Assembly: GCF_001571145.1 (NCBI RefSeq) | Contig: NZ_BCTF01000037.1 | Location: 1 to 46,043, forward strand | Direction: 5' to 3' | Length of the DNA stretch: 46,043 nucleotides | Origin: Hydrogenophaga flava NBRC 102514 | GTDB taxonomy: Bacteria; Pseudomonadota; Gammaproteobacteria; Burkholderiales; Burkholderiaceae_C | In this document: piece by piece, positions 16,171 through 23,793 of the stretch | Layout of the letters: every line of letters starts with the position of its first letter | How positions within the stretch are numbered: position 1 is the first letter of the stretch | Notes under the pieces: model-generated | The model's input: only the letters and a program-made list of their open reading frames with translations | Told to the model about the DNA's origin: nothing | Databases searched by the model: none | Position numbers and translations under genes: made by a program

Positions 16171-18423
16171 GTGAACCGGGACGACCCCAAGCTCGACCCC
16201 AAGGCCTCCCGGCGGCGGCGCTGGGCACTGCTGGTGGCGCTGGTGTTCATGGCCGGTCTGGGCCTGGTGCTGATGTTCCTGCTCACGCTGGCCACCCGCA
16301 ACCGCGCCTTCTACGAACAGAACTTCGGCTGGCTGGCCATGGTGAACGTGGCGGTGGCGGTGCTGCTGGCACTGATCATCGTGTGGCTGGCTGTGCGCCT
16401 CTACCTGCGGTTCCGGCTCGGGCGCTTCGGCAGCCGGCTGCTGCTCAAGCTGGCCGCCATCATCGGGCTGGTGGGCGTGTTGCCGGGGGTGCTCATTTAC
16501 ACGGTGTCCTACCAGTTCGTGTCGCGCTCCATCGAAAGCTGGTTCGACGTGCGCGTTGAGTCGGCCCTGGCCGCCGGCCTGAACCTCGGGCGCACCACCC
16601 TGGACACCATGAGCGCCGACCTGGGCGACAAAACCCGCATGGTGGCCGAAGAACTGGCACGCCAGCCCCGCTCGTCGGCCCTGCTGGCCATGGAGCGCCT
16701 GCGCACGCGGCTGGGGGCCAGCGACATGGTGCTCTGGAGCGCGTCCGGGCAGGCGCTGGCCACGGCGGGTGCGTCCCGCTTCGACTTCACGCCCAACCGG
16801 CCGCCGCTGGCGGTGCTGCGCACCGTGCGCGCCAAGCGGGTGGTGGCGCAGGTCGAAGGTCTGGAGGAGCGGGACGCCGGAGACAACGACATCGAGGGGC
16901 TGGCGCTTGGCCAGGCCCGCATCAAGGTGCTGGCCCTGGTCAGCGCGCCGGGCTTCGACCTGGACGATGAACCGCGCTACCTGCAGGTGGTGGTGCCTCT
17001 GTCCGAGGCCCTGGTCACCGACGCACTGGCGGTCCAGGTGGCCAACCGCGAGTACCAGGAGCGCGCCCTGGGTCGGGAAGGCCTGCGCCGGATGTACATC
17101 GGCACCCTGACCCTGGCGCTGTTCCTGTCCGTGTTCGGCGCCGTGCTGCTGGCGGTGGTCCTGGGCAACCAGATGGTGCGGCCGCTGCTGGTGCTGGCCG
17201 AGGGCATGCGCGAGGTGGCGCAGGGCGACCTCTCGCCCAAGGCGGCCATGGCCTCGCGCGATGAGCTGGCCGGGCTCACGCGCACCTTCGCCCGCATGAC
17301 CCAGGAACTGGCCGATGCGCGGGAGACGGTGCAGCGCAGCATGCAGCAGGTGGACGCGGCGCGCGACAACCTGCAGACGATCCTGGACAACCTGACCGCG
17401 GGCGTGGCAGTGCTGGACGAGCAGGGGAGGTTGCACAGCGTCAACCCCGGCGCCTCGCGCATCCTGCGCACACCGCTGGCCCTGCACCTCGGCCAGCCGT
17501 TGGCAGAAGTGCCGGGCCTTGAGGCCTTCGGTCAAGGCGTGATGCAGCAGTTCGAGCGCTTTCTGTCGGACGACACGCCGCACGGGGGCGGCCACTGGCA
17601 GCAGTCGTTTGAACTGGGAGAACACGACCGCCTGCCAGTCGAAGGCAGCATCACCCTGATCGCCCGCGGTGCGCTACTGCCCAACAACGAGCGGCTGCTG
17701 GTGTTCGATGACGTCTCCGAAATGGTGTCGGCCCAGCGCGCGCAGGCCTGGGGAGATGTAGCCCGGCGGCTGGCGCACGAAATCAAGAATCCGCTGACGC
17801 CGATCCAGCTCTCGGCCGAGCGGCTGGCGATGAAGCTCGAAGGCAAGGTGCAGCCCCCCGAGCAGACCATCCTGAACAAGTCCGTGCGCACCATCGTCGA
17901 CCAGGTGGACGCGATGAAGCGCCTGGTCAACGAGTTCCGCGACTACGCCCGCCTGCCGGCGGCGCACCTGGCACCCACCGACCTCAACGCCCTGATCAAG
18001 GACATCCTGGTGCTCTACGACCACGCGGCGATCCCGGTGCGAACCGAGCTGGCCGAGCAACTGCCACCCGTGATGGCCGACCCGCAGCAGGTGCGCCAGA
18101 TCGTGCACAACCTGGTCCAGAACGCACAGGACGCCATGGCCGGTCAGACGGACGCCTTCGTGCTGCTGCGCACGCGCCGTTCCGACAGCGGACCCTGGGT
18201 TCGGCTGGCGGTGATCGACCAGGGGCCAGGCTTTTCCGAACACATCCTCAAGCGGGCCTTCGAGCCTTACGTGACCACCAAGTCCAAAGGCACCGGACTG
18301 GGACTGGCGGTGGTCAAGAAGATCATGGAGGAGCACGGCGGCCGGGTCGACATCGGCAACCGCATGACGGAGGACAAAGTGACAGGGGCGCAAGTGTCGC
18401 TATCATTCGCAGTTGCGAATTGA
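16171..18423 (+). CDS. ntrY: NtrY-type sensor histidine kinase
   Basis: A 750-residue membrane sensor kinase. Three membrane helices lie in the first 110 residues, then a periplasmic region and another helix (about 310-335). A HAMP domain (about 335-390) and PAS domain (about 405-520) follow, then HisKA with VARRLAHEIKNPLTPIQLSA (phospho-accepting His about 539) and HATPase_c with GTGLGLAVVKKIMEEHGG. In other Proteobacteria NtrY acts with NtrX in nitrogen or redox responses. The GTG at 16171 is chosen because GGAGG (16158-16162) sits eight bases before it; GTG codons at 16156 and 16162 lie upstream of or inside that site. The ntrX-type gene follows. Confidence 0.88.
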   Translation: MNRDDPKLDPKASRRRRWALLVALVFMAGLGLVLMFLLTLATRNRAFYEQNFGWLAMVNVAVAVLLALIIVWLAVRLYLRFRLGRFGSRLLLKLAAIIGLVGVLPGVLIYTVSYQFVSRSIESWFDVRVESALAAGLNLGRTTLDTMSADLGDKTRMVAEELARQPRSSALLAMERLRTRLGASDMVLWSASGQALATAGASRFDFTPNRPPLAVLRTVRAKRVVAQVEGLEERDAGDNDIEGLALGQARIKVLALVSAPGFDLDDEPRYLQVVVPLSEALVTDALAVQVANREYQERALGREGLRRMYIGTLTLALFLSVFGAVLLAVVLGNQMVRPLLVLAEGMREVAQGDLSPKAAMASRDELAGLTRTFARMTQELADARETVQRSMQQVDAARDNLQTILDNLTAGVAVLDEQGRLHSVNPGASRILRTPLALHLGQPLAEVPGLEAFGQGVMQQFERFLSDDTPHGGGHWQQSFELGEHDRLPVEGSITLIARGALLPNNERLLVFDDVSEMVSAQRAQAWGDVARRLAHEIKNPLTPIQLSAERLAMKLEGKVQPPEQTILNKSVRTIVDQVDAMKRLVNEFRDYARLPAAHLAPTDLNALIKDILVLYDHAAIPVRTELAEQLPPVMADPQQVRQIVHNLVQNAQDAMAGQTDAFVLLRTRRSDSGPWVRLAVIDQGPGFSEHILKRAFEPYVTTKSKGTGLGLAVVKKIMEEHGGRVDIGNRMTEDKVTGAQVSLSFAVAN

Positions 18424-18453
18424 CAACATCGAACGAGGGACACTTTCGGGACC

Positions 18454-19146
18454 ATGGCAACTATTCTGGTGGTAGACGACGAGCTGGGCATCCGCGACCT
18501 GCTCTCCGAGATCCTCAACGACGAAGGGCACACCGTCGAACTGGCGGAGAACGCCGCCCAGGCGCGCAGTGTGCGCACCCAGCTCAGACCCGATCTCGTG
18601 CTGCTGGACATCTGGATGCCCGACACCGACGGCGTGACCCTGCTCAAGGAATGGGCCAGTTCGGGCATGCTGACCATGCCGGTGATCATGATGAGCGGCC
18701 ACGCCACCATCGACACGGCCGTCGAGGCCACGCGCATCGGCGCCACCGCCTTTCTTGAAAAGCCCATCACGCTGCAGAAGCTGCTCAAGGCGGTGGATGT
18801 CGGCCTGAACAAGTCCGTGCACAAGCCAGCGGCCCCGGTGACGCACAAGCCCGGGCTGCAGATGGCACCCGCCGAGCTCACGGTCGAGGCGGCCATGACC
18901 GGTGGCACCCTGCCCGAGATGGTGCTGGACATCGGGCCGCAGTCCCAGCAGTCTTTCAACCTCGATGGCCCGCTGCGCGAGGCGCGGGACGAGTTCGAGA
19001 AGGCCTATTTCGAATACCACCTGGCCAAGGAGTCCGGTTCGATGACCCGCGTGGCGGAGAAGACCGGCCTGGAGCGCACCCACCTCTACCGCAAGCTCAA
19101 GCAGCTGGGCGTGGATCTCGCACGCAGCAAGCGCAACGCGCTCTGA
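18454..19146 (+). CDS. ntrX: NtrX-type response regulator lacking the AAA+ domain
   Basis: A 230-residue response regulator. The receiver domain (about 1-120) has the acidic pair Asp8/Asp9, phospho-accepting Asp52 in VLLDIWMPDTDG, and Lys103 in LEKP. A Fis-type helix-turn-helix ends the protein (about 178-226, FEYHLAKESGSMTRVAEKTG then LERTHLYRKLKQLG). Classical NtrX is about 450 residues with a central sigma54-activating ATPase; here only a linker of about 50 residues separates the two ends. It therefore should not activate sigma54 promoters and may act as a simple DNA-binding regulator. It is 30 bases after ntrY. Confidence 0.85.
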   Translation: MATILVVDDELGIRDLLSEILNDEGHTVELAENAAQARSVRTQLRPDLVLLDIWMPDTDGVTLLKEWASSGMLTMPVIMMSGHATIDTAVEATRIGATAFLEKPITLQKLLKAVDVGLNKSVHKPAAPVTHKPGLQMAPAELTVEAAMTGGTLPEMVLDIGPQSQQSFNLDGPLREARDEFEKAYFEYHLAKESGSMTRVAEKTGLERTHLYRKLKQLGVDLARSKRNAL

Positions 19147-19165
19147 TCCCGGGCGCCGAAACTGC

Positions 19166-19174
19166 TGCTATAAT
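19166..19174 (+). promoter_or_regulatory. Extended -10 promoter of tRNA-Phe
   Basis: TGCTATAAT (19166-19174) is a perfect extended -10 element 10 bases before the tRNA-Phe 5' end. No good -35 is present, which the TGn extension can offset. Confidence 0.7.
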
Positions 19175-19184
19175 CACAGGCTCC

Positions 19185-19260
19185 GGCCCGGTAGCTCAGT
19201 TGGTAGAGCAGCGGATTGAAAATCCGCGTGTCGATGGTTCGATTCCGTCCCAGGCCACCA
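19185..19260 (+). tRNA. pheT: tRNA-Phe (anticodon GAA)
   Basis: A 76-base cloverleaf with D arm GCTC/GAGC, anticodon arm CGGAT/ATCCG holding TTGAAAA (anticodon GAA), T arm GATGG/CCGTC and encoded CCA at 19258-19260. The acceptor arm is GGCCCGG against CCAGGCC, which pairs at six of seven positions; position 5 with 68 is a C-A mismatch. It is preceded by an extended -10 promoter and followed by a perfect hairpin. Confidence 0.93.
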
Positions 19261-19265
19261 AATTC

Positions 19266-19295
19266 CAGAACGCCCAGCACCCGCTGGGCGTTCTG
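19266..19295 (+). terminator. Terminator after tRNA-Phe
   Basis: CAGAACGCCCAGC (19266-19278) and GCTGGGCGTTCTG (19283-19295) form a perfect 13-base-pair stem with an ACCC loop. The following CTTTGTG is a weak T-run, so release may be incomplete. Confidence 0.8.
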
Positions 19296-19314
19296 CTTTG
19301 TGGCTGTCTTCCTC

Positions 19315-19737
19315 ATGAGATCCTCGATCCACATCGTTGATGTCGACCGCATCGAGACCTGGACGCGCTACCGCGCCGGGTTGTGCGACAGCTGCGTGGC
19401 CAACTGCTGCACCATGCCACTGGAAGTGCGGCTGCCCGATCTGGTACGGCTGGGGCTGGTGGACCCGTTCGAGGTCGAACACGAGGCGCCCAAGCAGATC
19501 GCCAAGCGCCTGGAGAAGGCTGGTCTGATCGAACACTTCAACTTCAAACGCGAAGTCTTCACCATCGCGCGGCGTGCCAGCGGCGACTGCCATTTCCTGG
19601 ATGCGAAGACGCGCCGCTGCACAGTGTACGAGCAGCGGCCGGACACCTGCCGCAAGCACCCGCAGGTGGGGCCGCGGCCGAACCACTGCCCTTACGGAGC
19701 CAAGCGCCACGTCGGGTCCCCAGGCCATGACCGCTGA
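19315..19737 (+). CDS. YkgJ-family cysteine cluster protein
   Basis: A 140-residue protein of the YkgJ/UPF0153 type, predicted to bind iron-sulfur or zinc through a conserved cysteine set. CDSCVANCC (about 24-32) and CHFLDAKTRRCTVYEQRPDTC (from about residue 92) followed by RKHP are visible. The ATG at 19315 is chosen; the earlier in-frame ATG at 19216 lies inside tRNA-Phe. The biochemical role of this family is unproven. The following gene overlaps its 3' end if that gene starts at ATG 19727. Confidence 0.85.
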   Translation: MRSSIHIVDVDRIETWTRYRAGLCDSCVANCCTMPLEVRLPDLVRLGLVDPFEVEHEAPKQIAKRLEKAGLIEHFNFKREVFTIARRASGDCHFLDAKTRRCTVYEQRPDTCRKHPQVGPRPNHCPYGAKRHVGSPGHDR

Positions 19738-19742
19738 GTTTT

Positions 19743-20126
19743 TTGCCACGCCTGCTGGGTGACAACCTGCGCGCGCTGGCGGCGGCCCGAAAGCCCGGGC
19801 GTTGCCCGGCCTGTGCGCCGCTGGTGGGGGCTGGCTGGGACTCGGTGCCCGCCACCTTCGATCAGTCCCATTTGTGCCGCATCGGCACGCTGCGCGACGG
19901 GCAGATCGAAGACCCCACCCTGCTGGAACACCATCCGCGCGGCACGCACACCTGGTCGCCCGACGCACCGATCGCCCCGGCCTTCTTTCCCTACAACCGG
20001 TGCGATGTGTGGGTCTGCAGGGCTTGCGCGCGCCCCTTCCTGCGCTACACCGAATACGGCGGCTACTACGAGGACCAGCGCATTCGCGAACTGGGCGCGG
20101 ATCTGCTGGACGACACCCGGCCCTGA
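19743..20126 (+). CDS. Zinc-ribbon-like conserved protein, start disturbed by T6 run
   Basis: An unrecognised 127-residue frame with two CxxC pairs (CPAC at about 21-24 and CRAC at about 93-96), suggesting a zinc ribbon, and a conserved-looking end RYTEYGGYYEDQRIRELG. As written the only nearby start in this frame is TTG at 19743, with no ribosome-binding site. An ATG at 19727, overlapping the ykgJ end, reads MTAEF into a run of six T and then ends at a stop. With five T the ATG frame would run directly into PRLLGDNLRALA. A one-base insertion, sequencing error or slippage at T6 is therefore likely. Function unknown. Confidence 0.65.
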   Translation: MPRLLGDNLRALAAARKPGRCPACAPLVGAGWDSVPATFDQSHLCRIGTLRDGQIEDPTLLEHHPRGTHTWSPDAPIAPAFFPYNRCDVWVCRACARPFLRYTEYGGYYEDQRIRELGADLLDDTRP

Positions 20127-20138
20127 AGGGCCGGCGAC

Positions 20139-20639
20139 TCAGTGTCCCGCGGGCGCCCGCTGCAGCAGGAACTGCATCGCCGGGCCGGCGTCGGGCCTGC
20201 CTTCGGCGGGGCGGCGCTGGCCCCGGATGGTCCGGCCGCAGTCCGAGGGCTGGCCGGTCCACACCGCGTCCATGGCACGGCCGTCGGCTGATTCGTCGAG
20301 GTTGAACTCGCCGTCGTCGCCCACGTCCCCCGCCACCTCGGCTTCGAGGTCGGCCCCCGGGCTGGAGCGCCGCAGCCGTCCGCGCACGCTGCCGGGGTAC
20401 TCGGGATGGGGGCCGAACAGCATGGCGCCGGTGGAGGCGGGTGCCGATTCGCTGCCGTCTTCGGGCCAGAGGACCAGGCGCCAGAGACCGTGCAGGTCCT
20501 GGGCCCTGAGCTCGGTTGCGGTGGGGCACGTGGCTGCCCGCAGGGGCTGCGGCGACTGGGCGCGGGCGGTGGCCATCAGGCCCACCAGCGCCAGACTGCC
20601 CAGCGCCAGGGCGCACGCGGAAGGCGCAGGCCGCCTCAC
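20139..20639 (-). CDS. Small exported protein of unknown function
   Basis: A 166-residue protein with a clear signal peptide (SACALALGSLALVGLMATARA, cleavage near residue 27). The secreted domain begins with a cysteine-containing TCPTATELRAQDLHGLW and contains LVLWPEDGSES, RGRLRRSSPGADLEAEVAGD and WTGQPSDCGRTIRG, suggesting one disulfide between two cysteines. The start is GTG at 20639, which overlaps the helicase stop (ATGTGAGG), so the two are translationally coupled. No family is recognised; the repeated LHGLW and VRGRL pattern suggests a small beta-rich fold (inference). Confidence 0.75.
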   Translation of the reverse strand: MRRPAPSACALALGSLALVGLMATARAQSPQPLRAATCPTATELRAQDLHGLWRLVLWPEDGSESAPASTGAMLFGPHPEYPGSVRGRLRRSSPGADLEAEVAGDVGDDGEFNLDESADGRAMDAVWTGQPSDCGRTIRGQRRPAEGRPDAGPAMQFLLQRAPAGH

Positions 20640-22708
20640 ATCGCCTCCGGCTTGGGTGCGGCCGCTGCGCGCTGCGCAAACTCGGCCCGCAGCGCGCGCA
20701 GCTTCTCGCGCGGGTCTTCCTTGACCGTGGCCTGGTCCAGCGCCATTTCCTTGATGAAGCGGCTGGGCGTGCCGGGCACGCTCTCGCGGCCTTTCTTGCG
20801 CCGCTTCAGCCAGCTCACGGCCAGCGTGCGCTGCGCGCGCGTGATGCCCACGTACATCAGCCGCCGCTCTTCCTGCACCCGCAGCGCCAGCAGCTCGGCG
20901 CTGAGGTCGCTGTCGGCGTCGTCGGTCTTGAAGGGCAGCAGACCTTCGTTCACGCCCACCAGCATCACGTGAGGCCACTCCAGACCCTTGGAGGCGTGCA
21001 GGGTGGACAGCGTGACCACGTTCTGGTCCTGTTCGCGGTCGGAGAGGGTGGAGATCAACGCGATGGTCTGCACCACTTCGAGCAGGCTCTTGCGCTCGGT
21101 TTCGACCTGCAAGCCCGCGCCATCGTCTTCCATCTTGCCGCCGCAGCGCCCCGCGACCCAGTCGATGAAGTCCATCACGTTGGTCCAGCGCGCGGCGGCG
21201 ATCTTCTCGTTCTCCTCGCTGTCGTACAGGTGCTGTTCGTAGCCGATGTCCTTGAGCCACTGCAGCAGGAAGGCGAGCGCAGCCTCGTGGCCGATGGTGT
21301 GGCGGGCGCGGTATTCGAGGTCGTTCACTTGCCGGCCGAACTCGTGCAGTGCGGTGATGGCGCGGCTGTTCACCGCGCTGGGCAGTGAGTGCGAGAACAG
21401 CGCCTCGAACAGGCTGAGCTTGTACTGCGTGGCAAAGGTGCCCAGCTGGCCGAGCGTGGTGTGGCCGATGCCGCGCTTGGGCGTGGTGGCCGAGCGCAGG
21501 AAGGCTGGGTCGTCGTTGTTGTTGGTGATCAGGCGCAGCCAGGCACAGAGGTCGCGGATCTCGGCCTTGTCGAAAAAGCTCTGCCCGCCCGAGACCTTGT
21601 AGGGGATCTGCGCGCGGCGCAGCGCCTGTTCGAACGAGCGCGCCATGTGGTTGGCGCGGTAGAGGATGGCGAAGTCGCGCCACTCCTTGTACTGCGAGTT
21701 CGCACGCAGGCTCTGGATGCGCGCCACCGCGCGCTCGGCCTCGTGCTCCTCGTTGTCGGCGTCCACCACGCGCACCGGCTCGCCCTCGCCCAGGTCGCTC
21801 CACAGCGTCTTGGGAAACAGCTTGGGGTTGGGGCCGATCACATTGTTGGCCGCGCGCAGGATGGCGCTGGTGGAGCGGTAGTTCTGCTCCAGCTTGATCA
21901 CGCGCAGCTGCGGGAAATCGATCGGCAGCTTTTTCAGGTTGTCCAGCGTGGCGCCGCGCCAGCCGTAGATGGACTGGTCGTCGTCGCCCACGGCGGTGAA
22001 GCGCGCACGCTCGCCCACCAGCAGCTTGAGCAGCTCGTACTGCGTGGCGTTGGTGTCCTGGTACTCGTCCACCAGGACATGGCCCAGCTTCTTCTGCCAC
22101 TTCTCGCGCACCTCGGCGTGCTCGCCCAGCAGCTTGAGCGGCAGGCGGATCAGGTCGTCGAAGTCCACGCTCTGGTAGGCCGTCAGGCGTTCCTCGTAGC
22201 GCGCCATGATGGTCGCGGCCACGCGCTCGTTCTCGTCCTTGGCGCGCTTGAGGGCGTCGGCGGCGGTCATGCCCTCGCCCTTCCAGCTGCTGATGGTCCA
22301 CTGCCAGGCGCGCGCGGTGTTGGCGTCGGTGGTGCCGCCACAGTCCTTGAGCAGGCTGGTGATGTCGTCGGTGTCGAGGATGGAGAACTGCGGCTTGAGA
22401 CCCAGCACCTGACCGTCCTCGCGCAGCAGGCGCACGCCCAGCGCGTGGAAGGTGCAGATCAGCACCTTGCGCGCGTCGCGCCCCACCAGGTGGCCAGCGC
22501 GCTCGCGCATTTCGGCGGCGGCCTTGTTGGTGAAGGTGATGGCCGCGATACGGTCGGCCGCCAGCCCGGCCTGGATCAGGCGGCCGATCTTGTGCGTGAT
22601 CACCCGCGTCTTGCCCGAACCGGCGCCCGCCAGCACCAGACTGGGGCCGCCCAGGTGGTTCACAGCGTCGAGCTGGGCAAGGTTGAGGCCGGGGCCGGGG
22701 GAGGACAT
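20636..22708 (-). CDS. rep: UvrD/Rep-family superfamily 1 DNA helicase
   Basis: A 690-residue SF1A helicase that unwinds DNA 3' to 5'. Walker A LVLAGAGSGKTRVI lies at about 24-37. Motif Ia is TFTNKAAAEMRER, motif II is VDEYQDTNATQYELL, motif III is VGDDDQSIYGWRGA, motif IV includes LEQNYRSTSAIL, and motif V/VI includes TLHASKGLEWPHV and EERRLMYVGITRAQ. Length and the N-terminal AQLDAVNHLGGPS segment resemble Rep more than UvrD (inference). The ATG at 22708 is chosen since it leads directly into the Q-motif; no Shine-Dalgarno sequence is evident. Confidence 0.88.
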   Translation of the reverse strand: MSSPGPGLNLAQLDAVNHLGGPSLVLAGAGSGKTRVITHKIGRLIQAGLAADRIAAITFTNKAAAEMRERAGHLVGRDARKVLICTFHALGVRLLREDGQVLGLKPQFSILDTDDITSLLKDCGGTTDANTARAWQWTISSWKGEGMTAADALKRAKDENERVAATIMARYEERLTAYQSVDFDDLIRLPLKLLGEHAEVREKWQKKLGHVLVDEYQDTNATQYELLKLLVGERARFTAVGDDDQSIYGWRGATLDNLKKLPIDFPQLRVIKLEQNYRSTSAILRAANNVIGPNPKLFPKTLWSDLGEGEPVRVVDADNEEHEAERAVARIQSLRANSQYKEWRDFAILYRANHMARSFEQALRRAQIPYKVSGGQSFFDKAEIRDLCAWLRLITNNNDDPAFLRSATTPKRGIGHTTLGQLGTFATQYKLSLFEALFSHSLPSAVNSRAITALHEFGRQVNDLEYRARHTIGHEAALAFLLQWLKDIGYEQHLYDSEENEKIAAARWTNVMDFIDWVAGRCGGKMEDDGAGLQVETERKSLLEVVQTIALISTLSDREQDQNVVTLSTLHASKGLEWPHVMLVGVNEGLLPFKTDDADSDLSAELLALRVQEERRLMYVGITRAQRTLAVSWLKRRKKGRESVPGTPSRFIKEMALDQATVKEDPREKLRALRAEFAQRAAAAPKPEAM

Positions 22709-22820
22709 GGGGCGGGAGGGGGCAGGGCGGAGCGGCGAATGATACCGGCGGGGTGTCGGCCGCGCCGGCGCGACACCCGTTGCGCAGGCCCAAACGTGCA
22801 CCCTGAGACAATCGCCCCCT

Positions 22821-23783
22821 GTGCTCAACATCCTGATCGTCACCTTCCCCTTCTTCGCGCTCGTGGCTGCGGGCTTTGTCGCCGCCCACCGGCGCATGCT
22901 GCCACTGGAGGCGATTCCGGGGCTAAATGGCTTTGTGCTGTACTTCGCGCTGCCCTGCATGCTCTACCGCTTCGGCTCGACCACGCCGATCGCGCAGCTG
23001 CTGGACGCGACCGTGGCGGGTGTCTACCTGCTCTGTGCCCTGGTGATGGTGGCGTTTGCCATCGTCTGGACCATGGACCGCCGCATCCGCTGGAACGACG
23101 CCTCGCTGGGTGCGCTGGTGGCGGCGTTTCCCAATTCGGGTTTCATGGGTGTGCCGCTGCTGGTGGCGCTGCTCGGACCCGCGGCGGCGGGGCCAGCCAT
23201 CCTGACCATGCTGGTGGACATGGTGGTCACCAGCTCGCTGTGCGTGGCGCTCTCGCGCCTGGACGAGGGCGAAGGCCACGGGCGCGAGGCCATGATCGAT
23301 GCGGGCAAGAAGGCGCTCAAGGGTGTGGCCGCGAACCCCATGCCCTGGGCCATCCTGCTCGGTGCCCTGGCTTCCTATCTGCAGTTCCGCCTGCCCGGCC
23401 CGGTCGAGAAGACCGCCTGGCTGCTGGCCGACGCGGCGTCACCCGTGGCGCTGTTCACCATCGGCGCGGTGCTGGCGCGTTCGCAGATCCAGTCCAGCCA
23501 CCCGATGCCGGTGAGCGACTATCTGCCGGTGGCGGTCATGAAGCTGCTGCTGCACCCGCTGCTGGTGCTGGCGGTGGGCTTGGCGGTGCGGCAACTGGGC
23601 GTGCCGCTGGACGGCTTCGCGCTCACGGTCATCGTGCTGGTGGCCGCGCTGCCGAGCGCCAGCAACGTCTCGCTGCTGGCCGAGCGGCTGGGCGCAGACA
23701 ACGGGCGCATCGCCCGCATCATCCTGGTGACCACCGTCGCCGCGTTCATCACCTTCTCGGGCGCGGTGTCGCTGCTGACCTGA
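22821..23783 (+). CDS. AEC family permease (auxin efflux carrier type)
   Basis: A 320-residue inner-membrane protein of about 10 hydrophobic helices arranged as two similar halves. It starts LNILIVTFPFFALVAAGFVAA, with the family-typical NGFVLYFALPCMLY (about 35-48), AFPNSGFMGVPLL (about 103-115) and, in the second half, LPSASNVSLLAERLG. AEC members export or import small organic acids; the substrate here is unknown. The start is GTG at 22821, and the 112-base gap to the divergent helicase gene must contain both promoters. Confidence 0.88.
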   Translation: MLNILIVTFPFFALVAAGFVAAHRRMLPLEAIPGLNGFVLYFALPCMLYRFGSTTPIAQLLDATVAGVYLLCALVMVAFAIVWTMDRRIRWNDASLGALVAAFPNSGFMGVPLLVALLGPAAAGPAILTMLVDMVVTSSLCVALSRLDEGEGHGREAMIDAGKKALKGVAANPMPWAILLGALASYLQFRLPGPVEKTAWLLADAASPVALFTIGAVLARSQIQSSHPMPVSDYLPVAVMKLLLHPLLVLAVGLAVRQLGVPLDGFALTVIVLVAALPSASNVSLLAERLGADNGRIARIILVTTVAAFITFSGAVSLLT

Positions 23784-23793
23784 GCCGGCGGTC

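Noticed and set aside
20640..22889. Upstream part of a long minus-strand frame overlapping the helicase gene in another frame
   Set aside because: Only its last 167 codons form a credible protein (20139-20639); the rest is an Arg/Ala-rich shadow of the helicase.
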